DNA from: Quadrisphaera granulorum | Lineage (GTDB): Bacteria; Actinomycetota; Actinomycetes; Actinomycetales; Quadrisphaeraceae | Length of the DNA stretch: 64,000 nt | Direction: 5' to 3' | Assembly (NCBI RefSeq): GCF_003149145.1 | Contig: NZ_QGDQ01000020.1 | Location: forward strand, 1 to 64,000 | Shown here: positions 1-9,426 of the stretch, one piece after another | Layout: every line of letters starts with the position of its first letter | Position numbering within the stretch: the stretch's first letter is position 1 | Notes under the pieces: model-generated | What the model was told of the DNA's origin: nothing | Databases searched by the model: none | The model's input: only the letters and a program-made list of their open reading frames with translations | Position numbers and translations under genes: made by a program

Positions 1-56
1 CCATCGTCGCTGCGGCGCTGGTGGTGCTGCACCTGGAGCACCACCACACCGTGTGA
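1..56 (+). CDS. C-terminal end of an unidentified protein (partial)
   Basis: A reading frame entering from the left edge (codons from position 3) runs 17 codons to a TGA at 54-56. The visible residues, IVAAALVVLHLEHHHTV, are a short hydrophobic stretch followed by a His-rich tail, as at the end of a membrane protein. Too little is present to name a family, and a chance open frame of this length in GC-rich DNA is quite possible. Confidence 0.3.
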   Translation, partial: IVAAALVVLHLEHHHTV

Positions 57-397
57 CGCAGCGTCACCACTCAAAGTCCTAGTGGCAAAGGCTCATTGAG
101 CTCGCGAACAAGGCCGCAGTTAGTCCTGCGACAATAATTGTCTTTACCCGCACTATGCGTCGCCTCCACGAAGAAGTAGTGGTGCCCAAGCTGGGCACCA
201 CTCATCTCAGCAGCGTGACACCAGTCATGTCCATACGGCAACGGACGGATGCGCCTCGTACCAGGGGTGGATCCTTGGCCACCGTCAGCCAGTCCCTCGT
301 CTGCTCTGCAAGGAAACCCGCCCCGACGCTGACAGCTTGTGGTAATAGACTGGCGCCGCGCGCAAGGCCAAGGCTCTCGCGCTAGCGATACGTTCGC
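57..397. other. Intergenic stretch without a convincing gene
   Basis: About 340 bases with lower GC and no actinobacterial codon bias in any frame. Short open frames exist on both strands, but they lack a good ribosome site and a GC-rich third position. The only clear structure is the hairpin at 178-202. The lower GC and the nearby insertion sequence suggest accessory DNA. Confidence 0.5.
178..202. repeat. Perfect 11-bp inverted repeat (hairpin)
   Basis: AGTGGTGCCCA and its exact reverse complement are separated by the three bases AGC. No T-run follows on either strand, so it could be a factor-independent terminator of the GC-rich actinobacterial type for the hypothetical gene reading leftward (398-844), or an operator. 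The role is inferred from structure only. Confidence 0.5.
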
Positions 398-844
398 CTA
401 AATTGTCCGCTGTTCCCGAACTGGCAGGTCCGGGCGCTCGTGGTGCCAATAGCGCACCTCGATGTCCCAGAGCTGATTCTGCAACTCCAGCGCGAGCTGC
501 TGTCCCTGTCGGTGGACGGCCTCCAGCTCTCCAGGTGCGAGCGACTCCGCTCCGTCTGCGCGGCGCAGCACATGTAGCGACCAGTCCGCGGCCCAGGCTT
601 TGAGGCGTTCGGCCAGGTCTTGGTCGGCGCCGAGTGCTACCAGCTCGGGCACCGTGTAGTAGTGGCTGACAGTGCCGTCGACAGGTTCTGGCCGATCCCA
701 CACGGCGGTCTCCGCCATGTGTTCCAGCATGACGGTGAGGATACGAGGTCGTGGCGTCTCGCCTGCACCGCTACTGTCTGGTAGTTGGTGGTCCCTGGAC
801 AAAGTGGCCTCCGTCGAGTCAGCGATCTTTAGCCACCCGATCAT
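398..844 (-). CDS. Hypothetical protein, 148 aa
   Basis: I do not recognise a family. The start is taken at the ATG at 844 (MIGWLKIADSTEATL) because a GAGGG ribosome site lies 8 bases upstream; a second in-frame ATG at 730 (MLEHMAETAVW) is the alternative. The product is acidic and soluble, with no signal peptide or membrane segment. It is rich in Trp and Glu and probably helical towards the C-terminus (EAVHRQGQQLALELQNQLWD). Its GC and codon bias are weaker than those of the core genes to the right, in keeping with an accessory gene beside an insertion sequence. It is divergent from the promoter at 905-933. Confidence 0.55.
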   Translation of the reverse strand: MIGWLKIADSTEATLSRDHQLPDSSGAGETPRPRILTVMLEHMAETAVWDRPEPVDGTVSHYYTVPELVALGADQDLAERLKAWAADWSLHVLRRADGAESLAPGELEAVHRQGQQLALELQNQLWDIEVRYWHHERPDLPVREQRTI

Positions 845-904
845 CGCATGAGCCCTCGGGAGCGCGTCTCGCCGTACGCTTAAATCGACAGTGCGCGAGC
901 AGTG

Positions 905-933
905 TTGACGCGGTACGGCCAACTCGCCATTAT
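905..933 (+). promoter_or_regulatory. Candidate sigma-70-type promoter
   Basis: TTGACG (905-910) and CATTAT (928-933) are separated by 17 bases, a good match to a housekeeping promoter in a genome where such boxes are rarely this clear. It points at the ATG at 978, whose Shine-Dalgarno-like AAGGAG is at 961-966. The reading frame behind it is broken by the insertion sequence, so this promoter probably belonged to the interrupted gene. Confidence 0.5.
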
Positions 934-977
934 GAATGCGGATTACCAACGTTTCGACCCAAGGAGCACGGACTCGT

Positions 978-1006
978 ATGGCCACCAAGACCATCACCAC
1001 CTACAC
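978..1006 (+). pseudogene. 5' stub of a gene cut by the insertion sequence
   Basis: An ATG with an upstream AAGGAG and a promoter-like pair opens a frame reading MATKTITTYT. At 1007 it runs straight into the left inverted repeat of the IS element. Several Lsr2-type nucleoid proteins begin with a similar MA-x-K-x-T pattern, but ten residues cannot prove this. No matching 3' part is recognisable after the right end of the element (2804 onward), so the remainder has been deleted or lies elsewhere. Confidence 0.4.
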
Positions 1007-1041
1007 CACTGCCGTAAAGAATGGTGATCGTTTGGTGTGTT
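1007..1041 (+). repeat. Left terminal inverted repeat of the IS element
   Basis: It begins CACTGCCGTAAAG and contains the fully conserved core GGTGATCGTTT (1023-1033). The right end carries the same core in reverse complement. Confidence 0.85.
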
Positions 1042-1129
1042 GTGGCTGGTCACAGCAGGGCGGCGGCGGGTGGTCACCAGATGCAGCGGTGCTCTGGGGC
1101 GGGGCGTGAGAGCCAATAGCCAAATGTAG

Positions 1130-1185
1130 CGAAGCTCCTGGTAGGACGGAAGTTCTCACACGAACCGTCTTCCCCAGGAGCTTCG
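1130..1185 (+). promoter_or_regulatory. Hairpin sequestering the transposase ribosome site
   Basis: Bases 1130-1141 pair perfectly with 1174-1185 (12 bp). The interior can also pair (GACGG with CCGTC, GTTC with GAAC). The 3' arm contains both the AGGAG Shine-Dalgarno (1176-1180) and the first base of the GTG start. A transcript reading into the element from outside would fold and hide the start. This is a known strategy in some insertion sequences to stop read-through mRNA from producing transposase; its use here is inferred. Confidence 0.55.
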
Positions 1186-2778
1186 TGAGCCACTCTGCCA
1201 CGCCCACTTCCCCTGCGCCGCCGCCGCAGCCGCCGTCATCGTGGCGGCAGGTCCCAGTCCGCGGCCCGCAGGGTCTGCTGCACCCAGAAGGCCCCAGGCA
1301 GGTTCCCGACGGCATCGACGGTGCTGGCGACCTGGGCTGGGGCGAGCAGGTCCTCGCCACCGGTGGCCTGGGCGTACTGACCCCGAAGATGCTCACGGCG
1401 GCCTGCCAGGCCGGTGGCTACCAGGAGGTGTGCCGGCGGGTGCTGACCAGAGCGGTCACCACGCTGATGACGGTAGGGCTGTACCTGTTCGCCGGCGTGG
1501 GCTACGCCGGGGTGCTGGCGCGGATGTGGCAGGTAGCCACCGGGGTGCACCCGGTGCTGGCAGGCACGGCGATGGTCACCGCGCAGGCGTTCTCCACCGC
1601 CCGGGTCCGCGTGGGCTCGGGCCCGCTGGCGAGCTTGTTCACCGCCCACGCCGCCGCAGTGTGGACCCGGATCCACGCCCACGCCCACGGTGTCGCCACC
1701 AGCAACGCCACCAGCAATGACGTCGATGCTGGTGGGGGTGCTGGTGATGCGGGGGTGCTGTTCGGGTTGGTCACCGTAGCGGTGGACGGCACCGCCTTGG
1801 ACGCCCCCGACACGCCCTATCCCGCCCCCGCCGAAGGGCTGTACCCCCAGCTGAGGCTGGTGACGTTGGTGCACACCGCCACCCGCGCCTGCCTGGCCGC
1901 GGTCATCGAGGCGATCACCACCAGTGAGCAGGCGCTGTGGGACCGCCTGGTGGTCGGTGGGCACCTCAAGGCCGGGATGCTCGTCCTGGCGGACAGGAAC
2001 TTCTTCTCCTTCACCCGCTGGTGCGCAGCTGCAAAGACCGGCGCTGAGCTGGCCTGGAGGGTCAAGAACGGCGCCAGGTCCCTACCCGCCCGCATCATCG
2101 AGACCTTGCCCGACGGGTCCCATCTGGTGAGGCTCCACGAGAACGACCAGGCCCTGCGTCGGCGCCGTGTCGCCACCGGTGACCCCAGGGCCCCGCGCGC
2201 GGAGCCGGTCACCGCTCGACTGGTGGAGTTCACTGTCATCAGTCGCGACGAGTACGGCGCGACCACCACCAGCAGGTTCAGGGTCCTGACCACCCTGACC
2301 GACCCCGCCGTGGCCCCCGCCGCGCAGGTGGCGGCGGGGTACGCGCGCCGGTGGGCGGTGGAGGTCACCTACAAGATCTTGAAGTCGGTGGTGCGGGGTG
2401 GACCGGTCAGGCTGCGGGCCCAGCGTCCCGACACCGTCGTCCAGGAGGTGTGGGCGCTGCTGGTGGCGTTCAACATCCTCATCGAGCACGCCGCCGCAGT
2501 AGCTGACGACCTGGGCATCGAGGTTGCGCAGGTCTCGGTGGTTGCGGTGCTGCGGGCGTTGCGGGACCACCTGGCTGCGGGGGTGCGAGCACTGTGGGCT
2601 GGCGCCCAGCCTGGGTCGGCTGCTGGCGGGGATTGCCGCCGCACCGGCGGTGGCGGTTGCCAGGGTCAGGACCGCCTCACGGGGCTCACCGACCGCCCGG
2701 CGCCGGGGCGCCACCCGCAAGGTCACCCACAGCATCATCATCGAGGGAACGGAGCTGCTACCAGCACAAACACCCTAA
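1185..2778 (+). pseudogene. IS4-family transposase, frameshifted near its C-terminus
   Basis: DDE transposase of the IS4 family. The GTG at 1185 has AGGAG five bases upstream. Visible motifs are the first catalytic Asp region (VDGTALDAPDT), the second (VLADRNFFSF) and the C-terminal signature YARRWAVEVTYKILK, which fits Y-x2-R-x3-E-x6-K exactly. The frame then fails at the G5 run 2579-2583. After it, the family-like tail (LGRLLAGIAAAP ... TRKVTHSIIIEGTELLPAQTP) lies in the +1 frame and ends at 2776-2778 inside the right repeat. Without the shift the first frame runs far beyond the element. One extra G explains this; sequencing error or +1 frameshifting are alternatives. Confidence 0.8.
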
Positions 2779-2803
2779 ACGATCACCGAACTTTATGGCA
2801 GTG
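2769..2803 (-). repeat. Right terminal inverted repeat of the IS element
   Basis: Read on the minus strand it begins CACTGCCATAAAG and contains GGTGATCGTTT. It differs from the left end at six of 35 positions. It overlaps the transposase stop codon (2776-2778). Confidence 0.85.
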
Positions 2804-2844
2804 CGTCAAGGATGCTGTGTCCTTCGACAACTGTTGGCCCGAGC

Positions 2845-2880
2845 ACGGGGGCCTCTCGCTGACGCGCGGGAGGCCCCCGT
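2845..2880 (+). terminator. Strong hairpin just right of the IS element
   Basis: ACGGGGGCCTC (2845-2855) pairs perfectly with GAGGCCCCCGT (2870-2880) around a 14-base loop. No U-tract follows, as is common in actinobacteria. It lies between the insertion sequence and the phosphatase gene, and may originally have terminated the gene now reduced to the stub at 978. Confidence 0.6.
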
Positions 2881-2925
2881 CGCCGTGTCTGCCGCCGTGC
2901 ACCTCGGGCCCTTATCGTCGTCGTC

Positions 2926-3732
2926 GTGATCGTGGACATCGACCGCATCGTCCACGACATCCACGATGCCGCCGCCACCTTCCTGCGGCCGCGTTTCCGA
3001 TCGCTCGAGGTCGGGCACGTCCGGGAGAAGGCTCCGGGCGAGCTCGTGACCGTCGCGGACGAGGAGTGCGAGGCGCACCTCGGTCCAGCCCTGCTGGCGG
3101 CATGCCCCGGGAGTGTCCTCGTCGGGGAGGAGGAAGCCTCGCGAGACAGCTCCGCCCTCGCGCTGCTCACCGGTGACAGCCCGGTGTGGCTGCTGGACCC
3201 GCTGGACGGGACGGCAGCGTTCGCGGCCGGCACCCCGGACTACGCCGTCATGGCTGCCCTCGTGGTCAGGGGTGAGAGCGTCCTGTCCGTGATCCACCAG
3301 CCCGAGTACGGGTGCACCTTCGTGGCGGAACGCGGCTCGGGCGCCTACGAGCTCTCCTCCGGCGCGCGCCTGCGCCCCGGCCCAGCCGGGGCGGGCGCGC
3401 AGCTCCGCGGAGCGGTCATGCGTCGCTTCCTCCCACCCGACGTCGCGGCAGTCATCGAGAGGAACGCGAGCAGGTTTCCCACCCTGGAGCCCGTCACGAA
3501 GACGGCGGGAGTCGAATACCCCGCGATCGCCAGCGGCCACCGAGACTTCATGCTCTACTGGCGCACCCTGCCCTGGGACCACGTCCCCGGGGGCTTGCTC
3601 ATCGCTGAGGCCGGCGGCAGAGCGGCGCACCTCGACGGCGGGCGCTACCGGCTCCAGGAGCGGCGCGAGGGTCTGCTCGTGGCCGGTTCTCCTGATCGGT
3701 GGGAGCGTGCACGCGAGGAACTCGGCGTCTGA
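2926..3732 (+). CDS. Inositol monophosphatase-family phosphatase
   Basis: 268 aa, GTG start. This is a Mg2+-dependent sugar or inositol phosphate phosphatase of the IMPase/FBPase/CysQ superfamily. The metal-binding motifs are present: VGEEE (about 66-70), LLDPLDGT (89-96) and WDHVPG (217-222), the last in place of the usual WDxAAG. The second metal Asp is kept in DPLDGT. No signal peptide, so cytoplasmic. The substrate cannot be read from the sequence; myo-inositol phosphate (relevant to mycothiol and phosphatidylinositol), histidinol phosphate or PAP are possible. It stands alone after the hairpin at 2845-2880. Confidence 0.85.
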   Translation: MIVDIDRIVHDIHDAAATFLRPRFRSLEVGHVREKAPGELVTVADEECEAHLGPALLAACPGSVLVGEEEASRDSSALALLTGDSPVWLLDPLDGTAAFAAGTPDYAVMAALVVRGESVLSVIHQPEYGCTFVAERGSGAYELSSGARLRPGPAGAGAQLRGAVMRRFLPPDVAAVIERNASRFPTLEPVTKTAGVEYPAIASGHRDFMLYWRTLPWDHVPGGLLIAEAGGRAAHLDGGRYRLQERREGLLVAGSPDRWERAREELGV

Positions 3733-3928
3733 GGCGCCACTCCGGCGCACGAGTACGGGTGGGTCCCCGCGCACGCGGTGCTCCTCGCGGCATTCAGGTG
3801 TCCAGCAGCCCACGTTCATGCGGACGACACAGGAACAGTGGGACCCTCCCTTCGGAACGAGTGCTCACAGCAACTCATCGGGTGCTACTCATCGAGGCAC
3901 GACCGGGACGACGGGTCAGGTGGCGGTC

Positions 3929-5494
3929 ATGGCAGTGGCAGACCTGCGGATGCACGAGGGCGACGAGGCCCTCGGCGCTGACGCCGAGAAGAGCAAGCTC
4001 CAGAAGCACTTCGGCAGAGCCGACATCTTCTTCTTCCTCGTGTGCACGCTCGTCGGCATCGACGGACTGGGCACGCTGGCCACGCAGGGCGGGCAGGGCT
4101 TCACCTGGCTCGTCGTCTGCGTCCTCCTCTTCGCGGTGCCGTCGGCGGCGCTGCTGGCGGAGCTCGGGGCCGCCTTCCCCGACGAGGGTGGCCCCTACGT
4201 GTGGGTGCGGATGGCCTTCGGGCGGCTGGTCGGCGCCATCAACAACGTCTTCTACTGGGTCACCAACCCCGTGTGGATGGGCGGCACCCTGGTGGGGACG
4301 GCCCTCGGCGGCCTCATGACCTTCTTCCACCACGGCGAGGCCTTCTCCACGACGTTCCAGTACGTCTTCGCGTTCGCGTTCATCTGGGCGGGCGTGCTGT
4401 TCGCCGTCCTGAGCTTCCGCGTAGGCAAGTGGATCGCGACCATCGGAGCCCTGGCCCGCTTCGCGCTGCTGGGCCTGTTCAGCGTGCTGGTGGTCGCCTA
4501 CGGCTTCGTGCACGGCTTCCACGGCCCCTCGGCGGGCAGCTACGCACCCAGCTTCTCGGGCTTCGTGATGCTGGTGCCGCTCATCCTGTTCAGCCTGGTG
4601 GGCTTCGAGCTGCCCAGCGCCGCCGGTGAGGAGATGGAGGACGCCACGCGCGACGTGCCCTCGGGCATCGCCAAGTCCGTCATCGCCACCGGGCTGCTGT
4701 ACGGGCTGCCCGTCCTCGGCATCCTCCTGGTGCTCCCCGAGCAGCAGGCCAGCGGCCTGGCGGGCTTCCCCGACGCCGTGCGGCAGGCCCTGACGGTCTT
4801 CGGTGGCACCGTCACCACCGCCGCCGACGGGACCACCGCGGTGACGCTCACCGCCTTCTCCACGGCGGTCGGCTGGGTGCTGGGGATCCTCGTGGTGGTC
4901 GTGGCCTTCACCTCGGGGCTGACCTGGATCATGGGCTCGGACCGCACCCTGGCGGTCTCCTGCTACGACGGCGCCGGTCCGCGCGCCCTGGGCCGCTTCT
5001 CGGAGCGGTTCGGCACCCCGCTGCGCGTCAACGTGCTCTCCGGGGTCATCTCCACGCTGGTCTTCGTGGCGGCCAACACCATCACCTCCGGCGACGCCGG
5101 CAAGTTCTTCACCGTGGCGCTGGCGCTGGCCGTGTCCACCACGCTCATCAGCTACCTGGGCATCTTCCCCGCGGCGTGGGTGCTGCGTCGGCGCCTCCCC
5201 GACGCGCCGCGGCCCTACCGCGCCCCGGCCATCGGCCTGCTGACGGTTGTCTCGACGGCCTGGATCGTCTTCTGCACCGTGCAGATCCTCTTCCCGGGTC
5301 TGGGCGCCGGGTGGTTCACCAAGGAGTTCCGCGCCGACGGGTGGGCCTTCTCCGAGCGGTGGACCTACCTGTTCGTCGAGCTGGTGCCGCTGCTGGCCTT
5401 CACGGCCCTCGCGGTGGCCTTCTGGGCCGTCGGGCGTCGTGAGCTGCGCGGCGCGGCAGCCGGGGCTCCACCCCAGCCCCAGCACGCCGGCTGA
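3929..5494 (+). CDS. APC-superfamily amino acid permease
   Basis: 521 aa with about 12 hydrophobic segments, so an integral inner-membrane transporter of the amino acid-polyamine-organocation type. It starts with a short polar N-terminus, then FFFLVCTLVGIDGLGTLATQ, the glycine-rich first helix that shapes the substrate site in the family; ELGAAFPDEGGPYVW fits the second conserved region. The ATG at 3929 is chosen because AGGTGG lies five bases upstream; the open frame continues further upstream without support. Substrate unknown: amino acid or amine uptake or exchange. The stop codon is the first TGA of the terminator element 5493-5547. Confidence 0.85.
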   Translation: MAVADLRMHEGDEALGADAEKSKLQKHFGRADIFFFLVCTLVGIDGLGTLATQGGQGFTWLVVCVLLFAVPSAALLAELGAAFPDEGGPYVWVRMAFGRLVGAINNVFYWVTNPVWMGGTLVGTALGGLMTFFHHGEAFSTTFQYVFAFAFIWAGVLFAVLSFRVGKWIATIGALARFALLGLFSVLVVAYGFVHGFHGPSAGSYAPSFSGFVMLVPLILFSLVGFELPSAAGEEMEDATRDVPSGIAKSVIATGLLYGLPVLGILLVLPEQQASGLAGFPDAVRQALTVFGGTVTTAADGTTAVTLTAFSTAVGWVLGILVVVVAFTSGLTWIMGSDRTLAVSCYDGAGPRALGRFSERFGTPLRVNVLSGVISTLVFVAANTITSGDAGKFFTVALALAVSTTLISYLGIFPAAWVLRRRLPDAPRPYRAPAIGLLTVVSTAWIVFCTVQILFPGLGAGWFTKEFRADGWAFSERWTYLFVELVPLLAFTALAVAFWAVGRRELRGAAAGAPPQPQHAG

Positions 5495-5547
5495 TCATGC
5501 AGAAGACCCGCACTCGAGGCTCTCGGGTGCGGGTCTTCTGCATGATC
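5493..5547. terminator. 21-bp palindromic bidirectional terminator with TGATCATG ends
   Basis: Bases 5493-5513 and 5527-5547 are exact reverse complements, and most of the intervening bases can pair too. It separates the converging permease and asd genes. The permease stop codon TGA (5492-5494) overlaps its first bases. Its ends are shared with the elements at 15082 and 20339. Confidence 0.85.
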
Positions 5548-5555
5548 GTGACGGG

Positions 5556-6658
5556 TCAGCGGCCGGTGAGCTCCGCTGCCACGAGCTCGGCGATCTGCGC
5601 CGTGTTCAGCGCGGCGCCCTTGCGGAGGTTGTCGCCGCAGACGAACAGGTCGAGGGTGTGCGGGAAGTCCAGCGCCTGGCGGATGCGCCCCACCCAGGTC
5701 GGGTCGGAGCCCACCACGTCGGCGGGCGTGGGGAAGTCACCGTTGGCCGGGTCGTCCAGGACGACGACGCTGGGCGCCTCGACCAGCGCCTGGCGCGCCG
5801 CCTCCACCTTGATGGGCTTCTGGAACGTCGCGTGCACGGCCAGGGAGTGCGTGGTGACCACGGGCACGCGCACGCACGTCGCGGAGACCTTGAGGTCGGG
5901 GATGCCGAGGATCTTGCGACTCTCGGCGCGCACCTTGAGCTCCTCGCTGGACCAGCCGTCGTCCTTGAGGGAGCCCGCCCACGGCACCACGTTGAGCGCC
6001 AGCGGAGCGGGGAACGGCGACGGCTCGTCACCGAGGCGGTCGGCGATGGCGGCGCGCACGTCACCGGAGCGGGTGCCCAGCGTCGGATCTCCGGAGACGG
6101 CCTCGAGCTCGGCGTGGAGCCGGTCGATGCCGGGCTGCCCCGCGCCGGAGGCGGCCTGGTAGGAGGCCACGACGAGCTCGGTGAGCCCCCACTGACGGTG
6201 CAGGGCGCCCAGGGCGTCCATCATCGTCAGCGTCGTGCAGTTGGGGTTGGAGATGATCCCCTTGGGCCGGTTGCGGATGGCCGCCGGGTTGACCTCAGGC
6301 ACCACGAGCGGCACGTCCGGGTCCATCCGGAACGCTCCGGAGTTGTCGACGACGACGGCGCCGCGGGCAGCCGCCACGGGCCCCCACTGCGCGCTGACCT
6401 CGTCGGGCACGTCGAACATGGCGACGTCGACGCCGTCGAAGACCTCGGGCGCGAGGGCCTGCACCACGACGTCCTCGCCACGCACCCGCAGCACCTTGCC
6501 GGCGGAGCGGGCCGAGGCGACGAGGCGGATCTCGCCCCAGACGTCCTCGCGGGTGGACAGGATGCCGAGCATCACGGTGCCGACGGCGCCGGTGGCGCCG
6601 ACGACGGCGAGGACGGGCTTGCGCCCCTGGCCGCTCTGCTGCGCGTTGCCCACGGCGC

Positions 6659-6662
<4 letters not shown>
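5556..6662 (-). CDS. asd: Aspartate-semialdehyde dehydrogenase
   Basis: 368 aa. It reduces L-aspartyl-4-phosphate with NADPH to aspartate 4-semialdehyde, the branch intermediate to lysine/diaminopimelate, threonine and methionine. Seen: the nucleotide-binding GATGAVG (22-28), the catalytic cysteine in SNPNCTT (C142), and the base histidine in [10 protein letters not shown] (H272). The GTG start at 6662 overlaps the lysC stop in a GTGA, so the two are translationally coupled. A second GTG nine bases further in (6653) is a weaker alternative. Cytoplasmic. lysC-asd is the usual actinobacterial operon. Confidence 0.95.
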
Positions 6663-7933
<1,271 letters not shown>

Positions 7934-8058
7934 CGGGGGCACCTCCTGCACGTTCCTCCGTGCGATCTCCGCGCAGGCGCGCGGGCACGGACCGGCACAG
8001 GACTCTACCGGCGGAAGCAGGGGAGCCTGACCGGCCGAGGTTGGGGGAGGATCGGGGC

Positions 8059-9426
8059 ATGGCGCCGCTGCAGATCACCGCCCTCACCGCCGAGCGGTCG
8101 GCGCTGGCACTGCCCGACCTGCCCTGGGACGCTCCACTGAGCCGCTGGCCGGCCGAGCACCTCGCCGCGCTCCCCCGCGGTATCTCCCGGCACGTCGTGA
8201 GGTTCGTCCGTCTGGCCGACAGCGTGGTGGCGGTCAAGGAGAACACCGAGGAGCTCGTCCGTCGCGAGTACGGGCTGCTGCGCATGCTGCGGCGCCTCGA
8301 CGTGCCCTGCGTCGTCCCCGTCGCGGTCGTCACCGGGCGCGCCGACCCGGATGGCGAGCCGCTCGACCCGGCCCTGGTCACCCAGCACCTGCAGTTCTCG
8401 CTGCCGTACCGCGCGCTGTTCAGCCAGTCGCTGCGCCCCGACACAGCCACCCGCCTGGTCGACGCCCTCGCAGTGCTGCTCGTGCGCCTGCACCTGGCGG
8501 GCTTCTACTGGGGCGACGTGTCGCTGTCGAACACCCTGTTCCGCCGTGACGCGGGCGAGTTCGCCGCCTACCTCGTCGACGCCGAGACCGGCGAGCTGCA
8601 CCAGGAGCTGTCCGACGGGCAGCGCGAGAACGACGTCGAGGTCGCCCGGATCAACATCGCCGGCGAGCTCATGGACCTCGAGGCCGCCGAGTACCTCGAC
8701 GAGAGCGTCGACCCGATCGAGGTGGCCAACAGCATCGTCGATCGCTACCACACGCTGTGGGAGGAGCTCACGGGCCAGGAGTCGTTCGAGCAGGGCGAGC
8801 GGTGGCGGGTGCAGGCCCGCATCGAGCGCCTCAACGAGCTCGGCTTCGACGTCGGCGAGCTGTCGATCAGCACCGACGTCGGCGGAGCCATGGTCCAGAT
8901 CCAGCCGAAGGTCGTCGACGCCGGGCACCACTCCCGCCGCCTGCTGCGCCTGACGGGCATCGACGCCGAGAACAACCAGGCGCGGCGCCTGCTCAACGAC
9001 ATGGACAGCTTCATCGCCGCCAGCGACCGCCAGAACGACGACGAGGAGATCGTCGCCCACGACTGGCTCGCGCAGGTCTTCGACCCGGTGGTGCGTGCCA
9101 TCCCCCGCAAGATGCGGCGCAAGCTGGAGCCCGCGGAGGTCTTCCACGAGGTGCTCGAGCACCGCTGGTACCGCTCCGAGCAGGCGGGGCGCGACATCCC
9201 GCTGCTGGAGGCCGCGCGTTCCTACGTCGAGGAGGTGCTCGCGCAGCGCCCCGACGAGCAGGCGCTCATCCTGCAGACCGGTCTCATGGACACCGGTCAG
9301 ATGAAGGCGGTGGGCATGGACCGCGACGAAGCCCCGCTGCTGGGGTCAACCGGGCCGGACGGCTCCGACGATGCTGACGACCCGGAGTCCGACCGCATCG
9401 ACGGCTGGCTCTCCAGCCACGGCTGA
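8059..9426 (+). CDS. DUF4032 protein with a lipopolysaccharide-kinase-like fold
   Basis: 455 aa, ATG with GGAGG eight bases upstream. The N-terminal half looks like an atypical small-molecule or protein kinase of the Kdo/WaaP type: a candidate ATP lysine in [10 protein letters not shown] (K60), a catalytic-loop-like [17 protein letters not shown] (D153, N158) and a metal-binding-like VDAETGE (D174). The second half matches the DUF4032 region found only in actinobacteria. No membrane segment. Its substrate is unknown. It is transcribed divergently from lysC. Its last 130 bases are also coding on the opposite strand (9297-10571), and its TGATCA-embedded stop precedes the 15-bp repeats. Confidence 0.8.
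   Translation: MAPLQITALTAERSALALPDLPWDAPLSRWPAEHLAALPRGISRHVVRFVRLADSVVAVKENTEELVRREYGLLRMLRRLDVPCVVPVAVVTGRADPDGEPLDPALVTQHLQFSLPYRALFSQSLRPDTATRLVDALAVLLVRLHLAGFYWGDVSLSNTLFRRDAGEFAAYLVDAETGELHQELSDGQRENDVEVARINIAGELMDLEAAEYLDESVDPIEVANSIVDRYHTLWEELTGQESFEQGERWRVQARIERLNELGFDVGELSISTDVGGAMVQIQPKVVDAGHHSRRLLRLTGIDAENNQARRLLNDMDSFIAASDRQNDDEEIVAHDWLAQVFDPVVRAIPRKMRRKLEPAEVFHEVLEHRWYRSEQAGRDIPLLEAARSYVEEVLAQRPDEQALILQTGLMDTGQMKAVGMDRDEAPLLGSTGPDGSDDADDPESDRIDGWLSSHG

Larger units (their letters stand above)
1007..2803 (+). mobile_element. IS4-family insertion sequence, about 1.8 kb
   Basis: The element is bounded by imperfect inverted repeats of 35 bases (1007-1041 and 2769-2803, 29 of 35 matching) and carries one transposase frame (1185-2778) with the IS4 signature Y-x2-R-x3-E-x6-K. 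The flanks (bases before 1007 and after 2803) show no target-site duplication. The copy may have suffered an adjacent deletion, or the duplication has decayed. Together with the frameshift in the transposase this suggests an old, inactive copy. Confidence 0.85.

Noticed and set aside
155-701. Short open frames on both strands left of the hypothetical gene
   Set aside because: They have no ribosome site, no third-position GC bias and no recognisable sequence. The frame at 398-844 on the minus strand explains the coding signal better.
998-2812. Target-site duplication flanking the insertion sequence
   Set aside because: Bases on either side of the inverted repeats were compared and no direct repeat of 4-12 bp was found.
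2581-3176. Extension of the transposase frame past the right IS end
   Set aside because: The frame continues only because of the frameshift. The family tail is in the other frame, and the extension overlaps the phosphatase gene.
3733-3928. A riboswitch or leader element before the APC permease
   Set aside because: The 196-base gap has no recognisable aptamer core such as guanidine, lysine or glycine types, and no clear expression platform.
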